Shown: piece by piece, positions 1 to 9,326 of the stretch | How positions within the stretch are numbered: the first letter of the stretch is position 1 | Layout of the letters: each line of letters begins with the position of its first letter | From: Syntrophales bacterium | Lineage (GTDB): Bacteria > Desulfobacterota > Syntrophia > Syntrophales > UBA5619 | Direction of reading: 5' to 3' | NCBI GenBank assembly: GCA_023229765.1 | Contig: JALNYO010000007.1 | Span: 1-64,000, forward strand | DNA: 64,000 nucleotides | The notes under the pieces: model-generated | The model's input: only the letters and a program-made list of their open reading frames with translations | Database searches by the model: none | What the model was told of the DNA's origin: nothing | Made by a program: the position numbers and the translations under genes

Positions 1-406
1 CTACCCGCCTGACCAAAGCTCTCAGAGATCTGATCTCCGGTGAAGGCGGAATCCATGCACCTGGTTTCATAGTCAGACAGAATCGGGCAATCAAGGCGGC
101 ATCAAGTTTATCTGTCTTGGTGCGCAGCAGTTCGCTCTGAGCAAATCCTTTGATCCTGGCGGGGTTGACAACGCTAACCATGTGGCCGGCCTCATGAAGA
201 TAGATTGCCAGCTCCTCTCCATAGTTGCCCGTGGCTTCCATACAGGCATGAATCTCGTTCATTCCCTGTTTCTCAAGCCAGAGCCGTAACACCTCAAAAC
301 CTTCTGCCGAATTCTTACAGGTCTTATGTTTTGTCTTACCCTCTGTAAGAAGCGCGGCATCGAACTTCTGTTTCGCAATATCTATCCCAAGAACCGATAC
401 TGACAT
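1..406 (-). CDS. IS110-family transposase, N-terminal part (continues beyond window)
   Basis: The frame begins at an ATG at 406, preceded by a GAGGGGG ribosome-binding site, and runs off the left edge after 135 codons. The N-terminus starts MSVSVLGIDIAKQKFDAAL, the DEDD-type RuvC-like fold start of IS110 transposases, with the first acidic residue in GIDIAK. Further on are MEATGNYGEELAIYLHEAGH and RTKTDKLDAALIARF, both typical of the family. These enzymes catalyse insertion of their own element without terminal inverted repeats, guided in studied members by an RNA from the non-coding end. Only the catalytic half is visible, so the C-terminal serine domain and intactness cannot be judged. Confidence 0.9.
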   Translation of the reverse strand, partial: MSVSVLGIDIAKQKFDAALLTEGKTKHKTCKNSAEGFEVLRLWLEKQGMNEIHACMEATGNYGEELAIYLHEAGHMVSVVNPARIKGFAQSELLRTKTDKLDAALIARFCLTMKPGAWIPPSPEIRSLRALVRRV

Positions 407-767
407 AGAAATACCCCCTCTAAAAATATCACCCTTGATAAAAAAGCTTCGTTCGAATCAACCTTGCAAGTGCAAACTCATTCCCATCTATGAAGGTTTA
501 TGATACCGTACGAGTTATGAACAAAGCAGTGGGAAGAGGATCTACTCTACGAGCCATGCTCTCTGGCATCAGGTGTAACACAGATTCTCTCCTCCCATTC
601 TACCCCGACGTCCCAGGGTAGTTTACAACATTCTTGGCCCCATGAGAACACAAGGTGCTTTCCACGTTTCGGCAAGTGACAGGAAATTCTCGTATTCCAT
701 TCCATTTTACGGGTTATAATCGCTTCTTCCCCAAGGACCTCACAAGCCAAAAATATGGAGGTGTGCC
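407..767. other. Non-coding flank of the IS110 element and leader of the recombinase gene
   Basis: No convincing gene was found in these 361 bases. The part next to the transposase start is where IS110 elements keep their non-coding end, which in studied members encodes a guide (bridge) RNA. The element boundary cannot be placed because IS110 leaves no inverted repeats and only one end is present. Near the right end, AAAAATATGGAGGTGTGCC supplies a ribosome-binding site (GGAGG) for the recombinase at 768. Confidence 0.4.
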
Positions 768-1607
768 ATGACTACGAAAGAAGCGATAACCCTGTTCAAA
801 TATTATCTTCTGTCGAACCATAAAACGAGAACCATTGAGAGTTACACCCTTCTGCTTGACCGGTTCAATACGATTCATGCTGAGAAGCTCTTGAAGGACA
901 CCACCCCCGATGAGATTTTCCATTTTCTGGAAGACCTGACAAGGAATCTGGCCAAATCAACCAGGAGGCTCCGGTATGCACAGTTGAAAGCCTTCTACAA
1001 TTTTATCATTGATCGTTGCTCCCTGAACATGAGAAATCCCTGTAATGTCTCATTGCTGAGCAAGTCATTCAAAGCCCCGAAACAAGTCCCGCACAAGATC
1101 ATAGAACGGGAAACCGTGGACGAAATGATCTACAACACAACAAAGCAGCGGGATCGGCTGATATTAGAGCTACAGGCGCGCTGTGGGTTGAGGATTGGTG
1201 AATTGCTGAAGATCAAGGCGTCGGATGTCTCTGACAGAACCATCACACTCCGGGAACCAAAATCAGGCAAGGATACGGAAAGAGCCTACATGCCGGAGAA
1301 CGTGTCCAGAAAACTGGCGGAATACATCACGGAGAAATCCCTTCAAGAAGAGGCGAGGGTATTTCCCATCTGCTATTCGACAGCAAGATCTCTTGTCCGT
1401 GGATTGGGAGCCAAACTGAACGTCCACGTGTCACCTCATGACCTTCGGAGATATTCAGCGACTTAGGCCAGCAGAAACGGTGTTCCTCTGGAAGTAGTAT
1501 CAAAAGTAATCCTGAGGCACCAGGACCTGAAGACCACCCAGATCTATCTCGGCAAGATCAGCGATTCTGAAGCGATCCGCTGGATGGACAATCTTCACGG
1601 AAAATAG
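768..1607 (+). pseudogene. Tyrosine recombinase/phage integrase interrupted by an in-frame TAG
   Basis: The frame would encode 279 residues but has a TAG at 1464-1466 (codon 233). Before the stop are an N-terminal SAM-like DNA-binding domain (about residues 5-95) and the catalytic domain with the first active-site arginine in RCGLRIGELLKI and the HDLRR box. After the stop the same frame continues at once with ASRNGVPLEVVSKVILRHQD and TTQIYLGKISD, which hold the second histidine and the nucleophilic tyrosine. The truncated product lacks the nucleophile and should be inactive. The TAG replaces what is probably a Tyr codon (TAT/TAC), so one substitution explains it. A ribosome-binding site GGAGG precedes the ATG. 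Confidence 0.85.
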
Positions 1608-1807
1608 GACCGTCCAACATAACCAATTGGAACGTTGAGGTCTTTGGGGTTCATACATCGTGATCAGATCGTCCGTAAGGCATTATCTTTATGTCAATAA
1701 CTGCAGGTTTCAACCAGAAAACATTGGACATGTTTTCAGAGAATACCTGATGAGTTCAAATGCCATTCATCAGACTCAAGAAACCTTTGCTTACCCGTGA
1801 TTTTCTC

Positions 1808-1836
1808 TTGACAAGCGTAACCCTCTTGGTTACAGT
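1808..1836 (+). promoter_or_regulatory. Promoter and palindromic operator of higBA
   Basis: TTGACA at 1808-1813 and TACAGT at 1831-1836 are separated by exactly 17 bases. A perfect inverted repeat GTAACC-5-GGTTAC (1817-1822 and 1828-1833) fills the spacer and overlaps the -10 box. This is where an autoregulating HigA antitoxin would block RNA polymerase. Transcription should begin around 1843, at the ATG of higB, suggesting a leaderless message. Confidence 0.6.
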
Positions 1837-1843
1837 ACCAACC

Positions 1844-2122
1844 ATGATAAAGTCTTTTATCCACAAAGGCCTGGAAGATTTTTTCTACGATGGAACTCGT
1901 AAAGGCATACAAGCCAAGCATGCTTCCAAACTAGTGGCGATATTGGATAGGCTTGATGCGGCAAATGAAATCAAGGATATGAACTACCCCGGCTCCGGCC
2001 TTCATCTACTGCTTCCCAAAACGAAGGGGCGCTGGTCGATAAAGGTCTCCGGTAACTGGCGTTTGACGTTTGAATTCAAGAATGGAGAAGCACTGAACGT
2101 AGACGTCGAAGACTATCATTGA
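1844..2122 (+). CDS. higB: HigB/RelE-type toxin
   Basis: This 92-residue protein begins MIKSFIHKGLEDFFYDGTRK and ends in SGNWRLTFEFKNGEALNVDVEDYH, the layout of HigB-type mRNA interferases of the RelE superfamily, which cleave mRNA on the ribosome. The C-terminal block with RW...NWR...DYH is the usual conserved segment. The frame is open further upstream, but the start at 1844 gives the family's usual length, and the operator and promoter lie directly before it. No ribosome-binding site is visible, fitting a leaderless transcript. The stop TGA lies 11 bases before the higA start, so the two genes form one operon. Confidence 0.85.
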   Translation: MIKSFIHKGLEDFFYDGTRKGIQAKHASKLVAILDRLDAANEIKDMNYPGSGLHLLLPKTKGRWSIKVSGNWRLTFEFKNGEALNVDVEDYH

Positions 2123-2133
2123 AAGGGACTGTT

Positions 2134-2445
2134 ATGCGAACACGAAAACGACCGCCGTCTCATCCGGGATCGATTCTCAAGCTTCATTACCTAGACCCGT
2201 CAGAGATCAGTGTTACTGATCTAGCGAGGGAGTTGAGATTGTCGAGAAAAACAGTATCCAAAATACTGAACGAACGCGGCGCCGTGACAACGGATGTTGC
2301 CTTGCGGTTGTCCAGAGCGTTTGATACTACTCCTGAGTTATGGTTGAATCTTCAGAGAAATTACGATCTCTGGCATACGGCGAATGAGACGACTGATTGG
2401 CAGGCAATAAACCCTATACTGAAAATCGCACATGTAAGCGCATAG
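2134..2445 (+). CDS. higA: HigA-type antitoxin, XRE-family DNA-binding protein
   Basis: The 103-residue protein starts MRTRKRPPSHPGSILKLHYL, characteristic of HigA antitoxins, and carries a Cro/C1-type helix-turn-helix (about residues 27-65: SVTDLARELRLSRKTVSKIL...). The tail with LWLNLQRNYDLWHT is typical of the family. It neutralises HigB and represses the shared promoter, whose palindrome lies at 1817-1833. The ATG at 2134 is preferred over an in-frame TTG at 2119 because AAAGGG precedes it at a suitable distance and the family start matches. Confidence 0.87.
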   Translation: MRTRKRPPSHPGSILKLHYLDPSEISVTDLARELRLSRKTVSKILNERGAVTTDVALRLSRAFDTTPELWLNLQRNYDLWHTANETTDWQAINPILKIAHVSA

Positions 2446-2729
2446 AGGATGCCTTTCTTCCTGTACCCAGTAAAACGTCACCCTTGAAGAAATTGCTTGA
2501 CTACAAACAGAAATAAATGAGACCAATTACTTAGAGATCACGAAAAAAGATGGGAACATTGGTTTTTTATTTTCACCTGAAGCATAATATGTTTTATGGA
2601 GAAGGTGGGTGCGGGGATTAAGGGGCAACTTCCTTGAATATATAAATGTTAACCTCGACGAAAATACTCGACTTTAAAATGTAATCATTGATGTTCTCCT
2701 CCTCTGTAATTATGAAAGGAGTACAAATA
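2446..2729. other. Intergenic region upstream of the exported-protein gene
   Basis: Mostly AT-rich, with no gene I can support. The last bases contain GAAAGGAG (2714-2721), the ribosome-binding site of the frame starting at 2730. No clear promoter pair was identified. Confidence 0.4.
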
Positions 2730-5700
2730 ATGAGAAGTAACTATTTCCCTGGGTACCGAATCTTTTCGGCAATTCTGGTCGCATTAACGCTGTTGACTGG
2801 CGGAATTGTGCCAATGGCGAGCGCCTCGGACTACGAGGGAGCAATCACAGCCAAGCTGAGCGAGATCCAGGCGAAACAGGCCGAACTGCTGGCCGCGTAG
2901 CGCGAACTGGATATCCTCAGCCAGTTTCTGGGCGACTACGACACCAAAACCGGGAATCTCGCCAGCGCCTGCCAGCAACTCAGGGACTCAGACGCCGTGC
3001 TCTTGGACATCCAGAAGAAGAACCTCATCAAGTCCGCAATCAAGTTGGCCATCTTGACCTGCACCACGGTCGCCAACACCATCAACTCCGGCAAGGCCGC
3101 CGCCAACGAACTCATCACCAGCGGCATCAGGAGCACCCTCAACAACGTCGTCCAGGAAAAACTCACCGGTGACCGGCAGGAAGAAGTCCTGGCTGCGCTC
3201 GGCCTCGATGACGCAACTCTCAGTAAGCCGCGCGTCGTTAAAATCAAGGCTGTCTCCGACGCGGCGCGCGCCACCTATCCCGTCCTAGCCAACGTGCAGA
3301 AGACGCTGAAAATGCGCCTCGAGGCGGTGAGGGGTATGGTCATCGCGGAGAATGGCGGCGATGAAAGCAAAGATCCCGGCTACGTGGGTGCGACCCTCCG
3401 CAAGAACATCATGGTGCGCACCGAGATTGCCGCCGCCCTCGACACCCTCGGCGCCCTCGGCACCAAGACGGCCGAGGCCAAGACCGACGCCGACACCAAC
3501 CTGCCCTTAGCACAGGCCGTGGTGGATGAACTCACCGCCGATCTCGCCGCGCTCACCGCCGCGCTGGAAGAATTGAAGGCCCAGCAGCGCCAGGAAGAGG
3601 AAGAAGCCCGGCTCACCGCCAACGAGGCAGCGGTCACGCCGCCGGTCCCTCAGCGTATCCCGACGGTCTCGGTGACTCCCGTCGACGGCGAGACGGAAGC
3701 GGATTACCAATACCGCAGGGCTTTAGCCATTCGTGATGCCGCCATAGCGAAATGGAATGACGAGACACCGCCCCTGAACTCTTCGATCAGCGACTGCCAG
3801 GCCCAGATCGAAGCGGCGCAAAGTGAAATCAACGCGGCCGTGTCCACCTCCATCACCGTGCCCAGGGTTGCCGACTTTATCTCCGCCTACGGCGGGGGCG
3901 ACGCACTCGATGCCAACACGACGGCCTCCTATAAGGACTCGGTCAGCTCATACGCTGCCATCGAACAACGGATCACTGACGTGACCCCCGTTGGACCGGC
4001 GCTGCCGGGGATCATTACAAAAGTTGAGGCACTCACCGACCTCTACAACACGCTCTTCAACCTGCAAAACCAGGTTCTCTCGCTCGTTGATCTGCTCGCC
4101 GATTGCAATGCGAGTGGTGGGGAAAATCAATATTACCCTGCATGGGTCACCATCCCCGGCATGGGGCAGGCACCCGCCGAGGACTTGGCGGTCGTTCTCA
4201 CCCAGCATCTCAATCTGCTCCCCTTGGCACTTGCCAACGCTCGCTCCCTGAGCGACAAGCTCGCCGCCGCCACCGATGCCTGGAGCAGCGGCATCGGCTC
4301 AGTTCGCACCGACCTCGACGAAAATCTCGTTGCAGCCGAGACCGCCTTGACCGCGCTGATCGCCCAGGGCGCCGCATGGGAGAATGCGTTGGCAGCGTCT
4401 CCGGGCCTCGTGCTCGATCCCCTTGACCCACTCATCACCGAAACGTACCGACGCCTCGGTTATTTTTCCGAAAACCCCGACGACTTTACTCTCGTTTTGG
4501 GGCATGCCTTCGATATGGCGACGTACAAGGCTTCGTTGCTCGCCGCTCTACTCGTCACGCCGGGCTCTGAGGGGCTCGCCACCGCCCGCGGACTGCGGGC
4601 CAAATACGACGCTCTGGTCGCCGCCAACCCGGCCATCAAGGATGCCTACGATGCCGCTTGGCAGAGCTATCAGTCTGCGTTCGCAGGCGTTCAAGCCTAT
4701 GCCGGGGAGGAGGGAGCGCCCGGTTTCCCCGTGTATGATGACTGGACCCAGGCGGCAGCCTACACCTCTACCGCACACCCGGTCGATGCCTCGGCCGTGA
4801 CGAACCAGGCCGCGCGCTACCACGCGCTCTACAACACGAGTAATTGGTCATTATATACCAGTCTTACAGGCGGCGCACTCATTGGTGGAGAGAATAATGC
4901 TGAAATTCTCTCTTGGATGGGACTTCCGAATATGCATCAACTGCCCGATCCCGGTCTTGACGACCCCGCCAGTTACCTCCCGCACCGCATCGCCGCAATG
5001 AAGGCCGTTATCATCGAAGACGGGCCGACTTGGCTCCCTCTTGCTGAGGATGCCTTCAACGCCCAATTCAACGATACGATGGCTGCGCTTTGGATCATGG
5101 ATAGCGAGGCCTTCCAAGCGGACGACGGCAGCCAGGCGGTCGTCGAGGCGCTCAGAGGCGAGCTTGCCCCGCTCCAAAGCGCCTACTATGCGGCCCACCC
5201 GGCACCGACGATCGTCGACCAGCCGGCCAGCAGCGTAATCCCGGCAGGCACTACGGCGCAGCTCTTCGTCACAGCCACAAGCGATTTGCTGACTTACCAG
5301 TGGTCCATGTCGGCGGATTCCGGCGGCATGTATTCGGACATCGTGGGCGCCACATCCAGCACGCTGACCACGCCGGTTCTCTCCGCGACCCGCTGGTTTC
5401 GCGTCGTGATCAGGAACCCGGGCGGCACCGTCGGCAGCGATCCCGCGCGTATCGAGGTTTCCGGAGGATCTTCGGACTTTGGCTTTACCAGCGCCGCCTC
5501 GGCCTCCGCTCAGGTCGGCGTCCCGTTCAACTGGACGTTTACTACCTCCTCCGCCGGCATGATCAGTGTCAACCCCCAAACGACGACCCTCCCGCCAGGA
5601 CTTACGTTTATGCCTGGCACAACGGGAACGCTGGAAGGCACCCCCACCGCCGCCGGTGCTTGGGAGATATTTCGGTCACGGCCAGCAAGCAGAGCCTGCC

Positions 5701-5935
5701 GGGCCCTCCAGGGCCTCCAGGCCAGCCTATTCAACAGACCTTTCATCTCACCATCGCGCCGCAGGATTCAAACTCAGTCACCCTCGCGGATGCCATCTTG
5801 GCCCTCCAGGTGGTCTCGGGTGTAACTCCGGTTGCCTCCTCAAGCAAATTGGCCGACGTGAATGGCGACGGGAAGATCGGCTTGGCCGAAGTCATTAATA
5901 TTCTGCAGAAGGTGGCAGGGACGAGACAAAATTAG
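2730..5935 (+). pseudogene. Large exported protein with Ig-like and dockerin-like C-terminus, broken by a TAG and a frameshift
   Basis: The frame starts with a clear signal peptide (MRSNYFPGYRIFSAILVALT..., cleavage probably after ASA). At 2898-2900 an in-frame TAG interrupts it, after which the same frame runs open to 5825; CAG to TAG would explain this. The body (about residues 70-820) is Ala-rich, partly coiled-coil, and not recognised. From about 5205 comes an Ig-like domain (QPASSVIPAGTTAQLFV...WFRVVI), then a putative Ig (He_PIG) domain (FGFTSAASASAQVGVPFNW...LPPGLTF). Near 5663-5668 the frame is lost: GAGATATTTCGG instead of the expected GAGATTTCGG, a 2-base AT duplication. In the shifted frame it continues SVTASKQSLPGPPGPP and ends in a dockerin-like repeat (ADVNGDGKIGLAEVINILQK). 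Such tails are common on exported proteins of this bacterial group. If corrected it would be about 1,068 residues. Confidence 0.75.
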
Positions 5936-6551
5936 TTGATAACAATCGTTAATCGTCAGCCCAATCAAGTAATTGATGCCGTGGACTCGTAGGCGGAGAC
6001 AACAAAAAATGCATGTTTTTTTGATAAGCATTACGGGTCGTAACTCTGCTACAAAATCGAACCGACCTCCCTTACTGACTACAATAAAATATCGACAAGC
6101 ACCTGATTATTCGATTTCGCCGATCAGGTGACAATGAAATTGCTTGCTATCGGGATCTGATCTCTTCTTTTTTCACGAAAGTACGCATACCGGATGAACC
6201 TTAAATAATCTGCGGCGCTCAAGGAAAGCGGAGCTCAATGTTCACAAATCGGCAAGCTGGTTGATTTGGAAATTGTCAAACGCGAAGGTCAGGCCAGAGC
6301 CAGCTATTATGTGATGCGCTGACCGGTTGTCGATTTGGTGATCTGGGCGATTTATCGTAAATACGAATACGGGGATGAAAGATATCCAACTTTTCTCACA
6401 TTCTATCGATTCGATAGGTTATTGAATCATCCTTTCAGGGGGCAGCAATGAAGGCTGTTCGGATAATCGATGAATTCTGGTTGCTCATCGCCTTTGTTTC
6501 TGATAGATTACCCCATTATTATCGGGATATTTCTCCGAATGGACTGAAAGT
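5936..6551. other. Intergenic region with inverted repeats and a gene remnant
   Basis: No intact gene. Visible structures are an 8-bp inverted repeat CACCTGAT/ATCAGGTG at 6100-6107 and 6123-6130, a decayed frame at 6194-6451 (separate entry), and a 7-bp palindrome CTATCGA-T-TCGATAG at 6403-6417. The segment 6221-6243 resembles the 21-bp unit found twice inside the repeat at 38841-39014. Confidence 0.5.
6194..6451 (+). pseudogene. Possible remnant of a winged-helix regulator
   Basis: One reading frame runs 86 codons from an ATG at 6194 to a TGA at 6449-6451, interrupted by TAA at 6206 and TGA at 6320. The middle reads SAALKESGAQCSQIGKLVDL, then EIVKREGQARASYYVMR. That pattern (hydrophobic helix, short hinge, REGQ...YYV) recalls the wing of ArsR-like or related winged-helix proteins. 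The stretch after the TGA (PVVDLVIWAIYRKYEYGDER) is also protein-like. It could instead be chance. Confidence 0.3.
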
Positions 6552-7163
6552 ATGCTGATCGCCATCAACAATCAGAACCCCCAGTTGCGACTTGTGCGCC
6601 GGGCGGTGGAGGCCTTTCGCGACGGCGGGATCGTCATCTATCCCACCGACACGGTCTATGGAATGGGGTGCGATCTGTTCAACAAAAAGGGCATTGACCG
6701 GATTTATGAAATCCAGCGGCGCGACCGGAAAAAGCCGCTCAGCTTTGTCTGCGCAGATCTCAAGGACATCAGCCATTATGCAAGGGTTACCGACGAGGCT
6801 TATAAAATCATGCGCCGTCTGCTTCCGGGGCCCTACACGTTCGTCCTCGAAGCCTCCCGGATAGTCCCCAAAACCATCCTTCCCAAAAGGCAGACAACGG
6901 GCATCCGCGTACCCGACAACCGCATCTGCCAGGCCCTCGTCGCCGAACTGGGTTCGCCCATCATCAGCGCCAGCGTCAAGGATGAGGACGGGGAGCTGCT
7001 GAGCGACCCGCGCATCATCGAAGAACTCTTCGGCAGACGGGTAGATATGATCATCGACGGCGGCATCATCGTCGCCAAGCCTTCGAGTGTCATCAGCATT
7101 CTGGAGGAAGGGCCGGAGGTGCTCCGAGAAGGAAAAGGCGACGTATCGGCCTTTCTACAATAA
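6552..7163 (+). CDS. L-threonylcarbamoyladenylate synthase-like protein (Sua5/YciO/YrdC family)
   Basis: A 203-residue cytoplasmic protein made of a single YrdC domain. The family uses threonine, bicarbonate and ATP to make threonylcarbamoyl-AMP for the t6A modification of tRNAs reading ANN codons. Visible features are GIVIYPTDTVYGMGCDLFNK near the N-terminus, KRRDRKKPLSF-like basic residues, the LLPGPYTFVLEA segment and TTGIRVPDNRICQALV. Its length fits the short YrdC/YciO form without the Sua5 C-terminal domain. YciO-type paralogues have uncertain activity, so I give no symbol. It is the first gene of a plus-strand run continuing with RNase E/G. Confidence 0.85.
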   Translation: MLIAINNQNPQLRLVRRAVEAFRDGGIVIYPTDTVYGMGCDLFNKKGIDRIYEIQRRDRKKPLSFVCADLKDISHYARVTDEAYKIMRRLLPGPYTFVLEASRIVPKTILPKRQTTGIRVPDNRICQALVAELGSPIISASVKDEDGELLSDPRIIEELFGRRVDMIIDGGIIVAKPSSVISILEEGPEVLREGKGDVSAFLQ

Positions 7164-7247
7164 ACAGGCGGTTTGAGGACGACGCACGAAGATGCGCTCC
7201 GGGCACAGACCGCCGCAAAAAATAATCTCTTAAGGAAAAGGACATGT

Positions 7248-9314
7248 ATGAGTAAAAAAATGCTGATCAACGCCGTCCACACCGAGCAGAAGCGCATGGC
7301 GGTCGTGGAGGACGGCAAACTGGTCGAATTCAACATCCAGATGGCCGTCCGGGACCCGATAACGGGGAATATTTACAAAGGGATAGTGATGAAGGTGGAA
7401 CGGGGACTGCAGGCGGCTTTCGTAAATTACGGCGGCAAGAAGGACGGATTCCTGCCGCTGCGGGACGTAAGCGCCAATAACTACTCGGAAACGAACGGCT
7501 CTCATGACGGCGCGCGCCAGACGCTCAAGCCGGGGCAGGAAATACTGGTGCAGGTGCTCCGGGAGGTCAGCGAACGCAAGGGCGCCCTTCTGACATCATA
7601 TATATCGCTGCCGGGACGATATCTGGTGATGCTTCCCAACAAGGAAAGCAGCGGCATCTCCCGCAAGATCGAAGACGAGGAGGATCGCAAGCGGCTTAAG
7701 GAGCTGATTGAACAGATCAAAACCGAAGAGGGAATGGGGTTCATAGTCAGAACCGCCGGGATGAACCGTACCAAGCAGGAGCTTTCCCGCGATTATCAGC
7801 ACCTCTTCCGGCTGTGGACGGAAATCAAAAAAAAGGCCGCCGAACTCGCCGCCCCGGCCTTGATATATCAGGAGAGCGCCTTCGGAGTTCGTTCGCTCAG
7901 GGACTACTTCACAACCGACATAGATGAAATTCTTGTTGATGACGCAGAAACGTTCCGCCAGATGAAAACCTACTGCAAGGCGGTTGCGCCCCGCAATCTG
8001 AAGATAATAAAATTAGACAAGGAAAAAACGCCTCTTTTCGACAAACACCAGTTAGAAGAGCAGATTCGCGTCATCTACCAGGAACGGGCCGATCTAAAAT
8101 CAGGCGGCTATCTGATCATCAACCCCACCGAGGCGATGATCACCATCGACGTCAACTCCGGGCGGGGCTCCCATAAACGCAACGTCGAGGAAACCGCCTA
8201 CCAGACCAATCTGGAAGCGGCGGAGGAGATTGCCCGTCAGCTCCGCCTGCGCGACCTGGGCGGATTGATCGCGATCGACTTTATCGACATGATGGATCAG
8301 AAACACAACGCCGAGGTGGAAAAGGCCTTCAAAAAGGCCTTGACGATGGATCGGTCGCGCATCCAGCTTGCCCACATCTCCAAGTTCGGCATACTTGAAC
8401 TCTCCAGGCAGAAAAAGCAATCCACAATCCAGGAGATAAGCTACACGGCGTGTCCTTACTGCCATGGCCGGGGGATGCGTCCTTCCCTTGAATATATCGC
8501 GCTCAACGCCTATCGCAAGGTGGAAACACAGGCCGTAAAGGGACTCGCCTCCGAGATAAAGGTTAACGTGCACAATGAGATAGCCGATTATCTGCAGAAC
8601 CAGAAACGGGCAGAAATCAGCCGCCTCGAAACTGATTACGGGATGTCGATCCATATCTACGGCAGCCACGAAATGGCATGGGAGGAGTGCAAACTTGAGG
8701 CAACAAAACGGGAGCTGCCGCCCCCGGCCGAAATAACTCAACCAAGGAATACGGAGGCAAACGAGAAAGAGTCGGAAGAAGACGAGCCATTGGAAACAGA
8801 GCAGCGGGAAGAACCGGAGCCGAAGAAATCGCCCAGCGTCAGGGGTGTAGAGAAAAAACAAAAGGAATCCGTTCCCAATAATGGCCGGCAGAACATTGTC
8901 AAGCTGAGCGAAAACGGCTCAGGAAACAAGGCAGCGCAAACCCCGCCCAAACAGCAGGAGATTCAACCTGCAAAAAATCCTCCGGCGCCGGCGGAAAACG
9001 GGGAACAGGCAGCCGAACCGGTAAAAAAGAAATCCCACCGGCGCCCTCGCCGCCGCCGCAAGGCCCCCACGGACGGCTCATCCGCCGCCGCTGCAACAAC
9101 GATTGCGGCCGCTGCCCCCTCCGAAGAGAAAAGGCAGGAGATGTCAGCAATTAAGCCGCCTCCGCCGGCGGCCAAAAACAGAATTGCCAATCCGCCGGCG
9201 GCCAAAAACCCCCTGCCCAAAAATAAACCGACTGAAAGAAAAGAGAAGGCCATCCTTGAAGATCCTCTCCATAAACTGAAGAAGGTCTTTGAGGAATTCG
9301 AAGATAACGACTAA
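7248..9314 (+). CDS. rng: Ribonuclease E/G
   Basis: A 688-residue endoribonuclease for RNA decay and rRNA/tRNA processing. An S1-like RNA-binding domain lies at about residues 35-125 (GNIYKGIVMKVERGLQAAFV...). The catalytic metal-binding aspartates are D301 (ITIDVNSGRGSH) and D344 (LIAIDFIDM). The zinc-link cysteines are C402 and C405 (CPYCHGRG), close to their places in E. coli RNase E. The last 190 residues are a low-complexity Pro/Lys/Glu/Arg tail with an Arg-rich patch (HRRPRRRRK), longer than in RNase G and possibly a scaffold or RNA-binding arm. The ATG at 7248 follows AAGGAAAAGGA; an in-frame upstream extension from 7173 lacks family similarity. The gene ends 12 bases before proC. Confidence 0.92.
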   Translation: MSKKMLINAVHTEQKRMAVVEDGKLVEFNIQMAVRDPITGNIYKGIVMKVERGLQAAFVNYGGKKDGFLPLRDVSANNYSETNGSHDGARQTLKPGQEILVQVLREVSERKGALLTSYISLPGRYLVMLPNKESSGISRKIEDEEDRKRLKELIEQIKTEEGMGFIVRTAGMNRTKQELSRDYQHLFRLWTEIKKKAAELAAPALIYQESAFGVRSLRDYFTTDIDEILVDDAETFRQMKTYCKAVAPRNLKIIKLDKEKTPLFDKHQLEEQIRVIYQERADLKSGGYLIINPTEAMITIDVNSGRGSHKRNVEETAYQTNLEAAEEIARQLRLRDLGGLIAIDFIDMMDQKHNAEVEKAFKKALTMDRSRIQLAHISKFGILELSRQKKQSTIQEISYTACPYCHGRGMRPSLEYIALNAYRKVETQAVKGLASEIKVNVHNEIADYLQNQKRAEISRLETDYGMSIHIYGSHEMAWEECKLEATKRELPPPAEITQPRNTEANEKESEEDEPLETEQREEPEPKKSPSVRGVEKKQKESVPNNGRQNIVKLSENGSGNKAAQTPPKQQEIQPAKNPPAPAENGEQAAEPVKKKSHRRPRRRRKAPTDGSSAAAATTIAAAAPSEEKRQEMSAIKPPPPAAKNRIANPPAAKNPLPKNKPTERKEKAILEDPLHKLKKVFEEFEDND

Positions 9315-9326
9315 AAAGGGGAAAAG

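Noticed and set aside
547..750. 67-codon minus-strand frame between the IS110 flank and the recombinase
   Set aside because: No ribosome-binding site, no recognisable domain and it overlaps the recombinase leader; treated as chance.
1464..2900. Reading the TAG codons as pyrrolysine
   Set aside because: No Pyl machinery or methylamine methyltransferase is in the window, and neither affected protein is of a type known to need it. Simple mutation is sufficient.
4851..5579. 242-codon frame opposite the exported-protein gene
   Set aside because: It mirrors a GC-rich gene, has no domain signature, and the plus-strand frame has clear Ig-like and dockerin-like domains.
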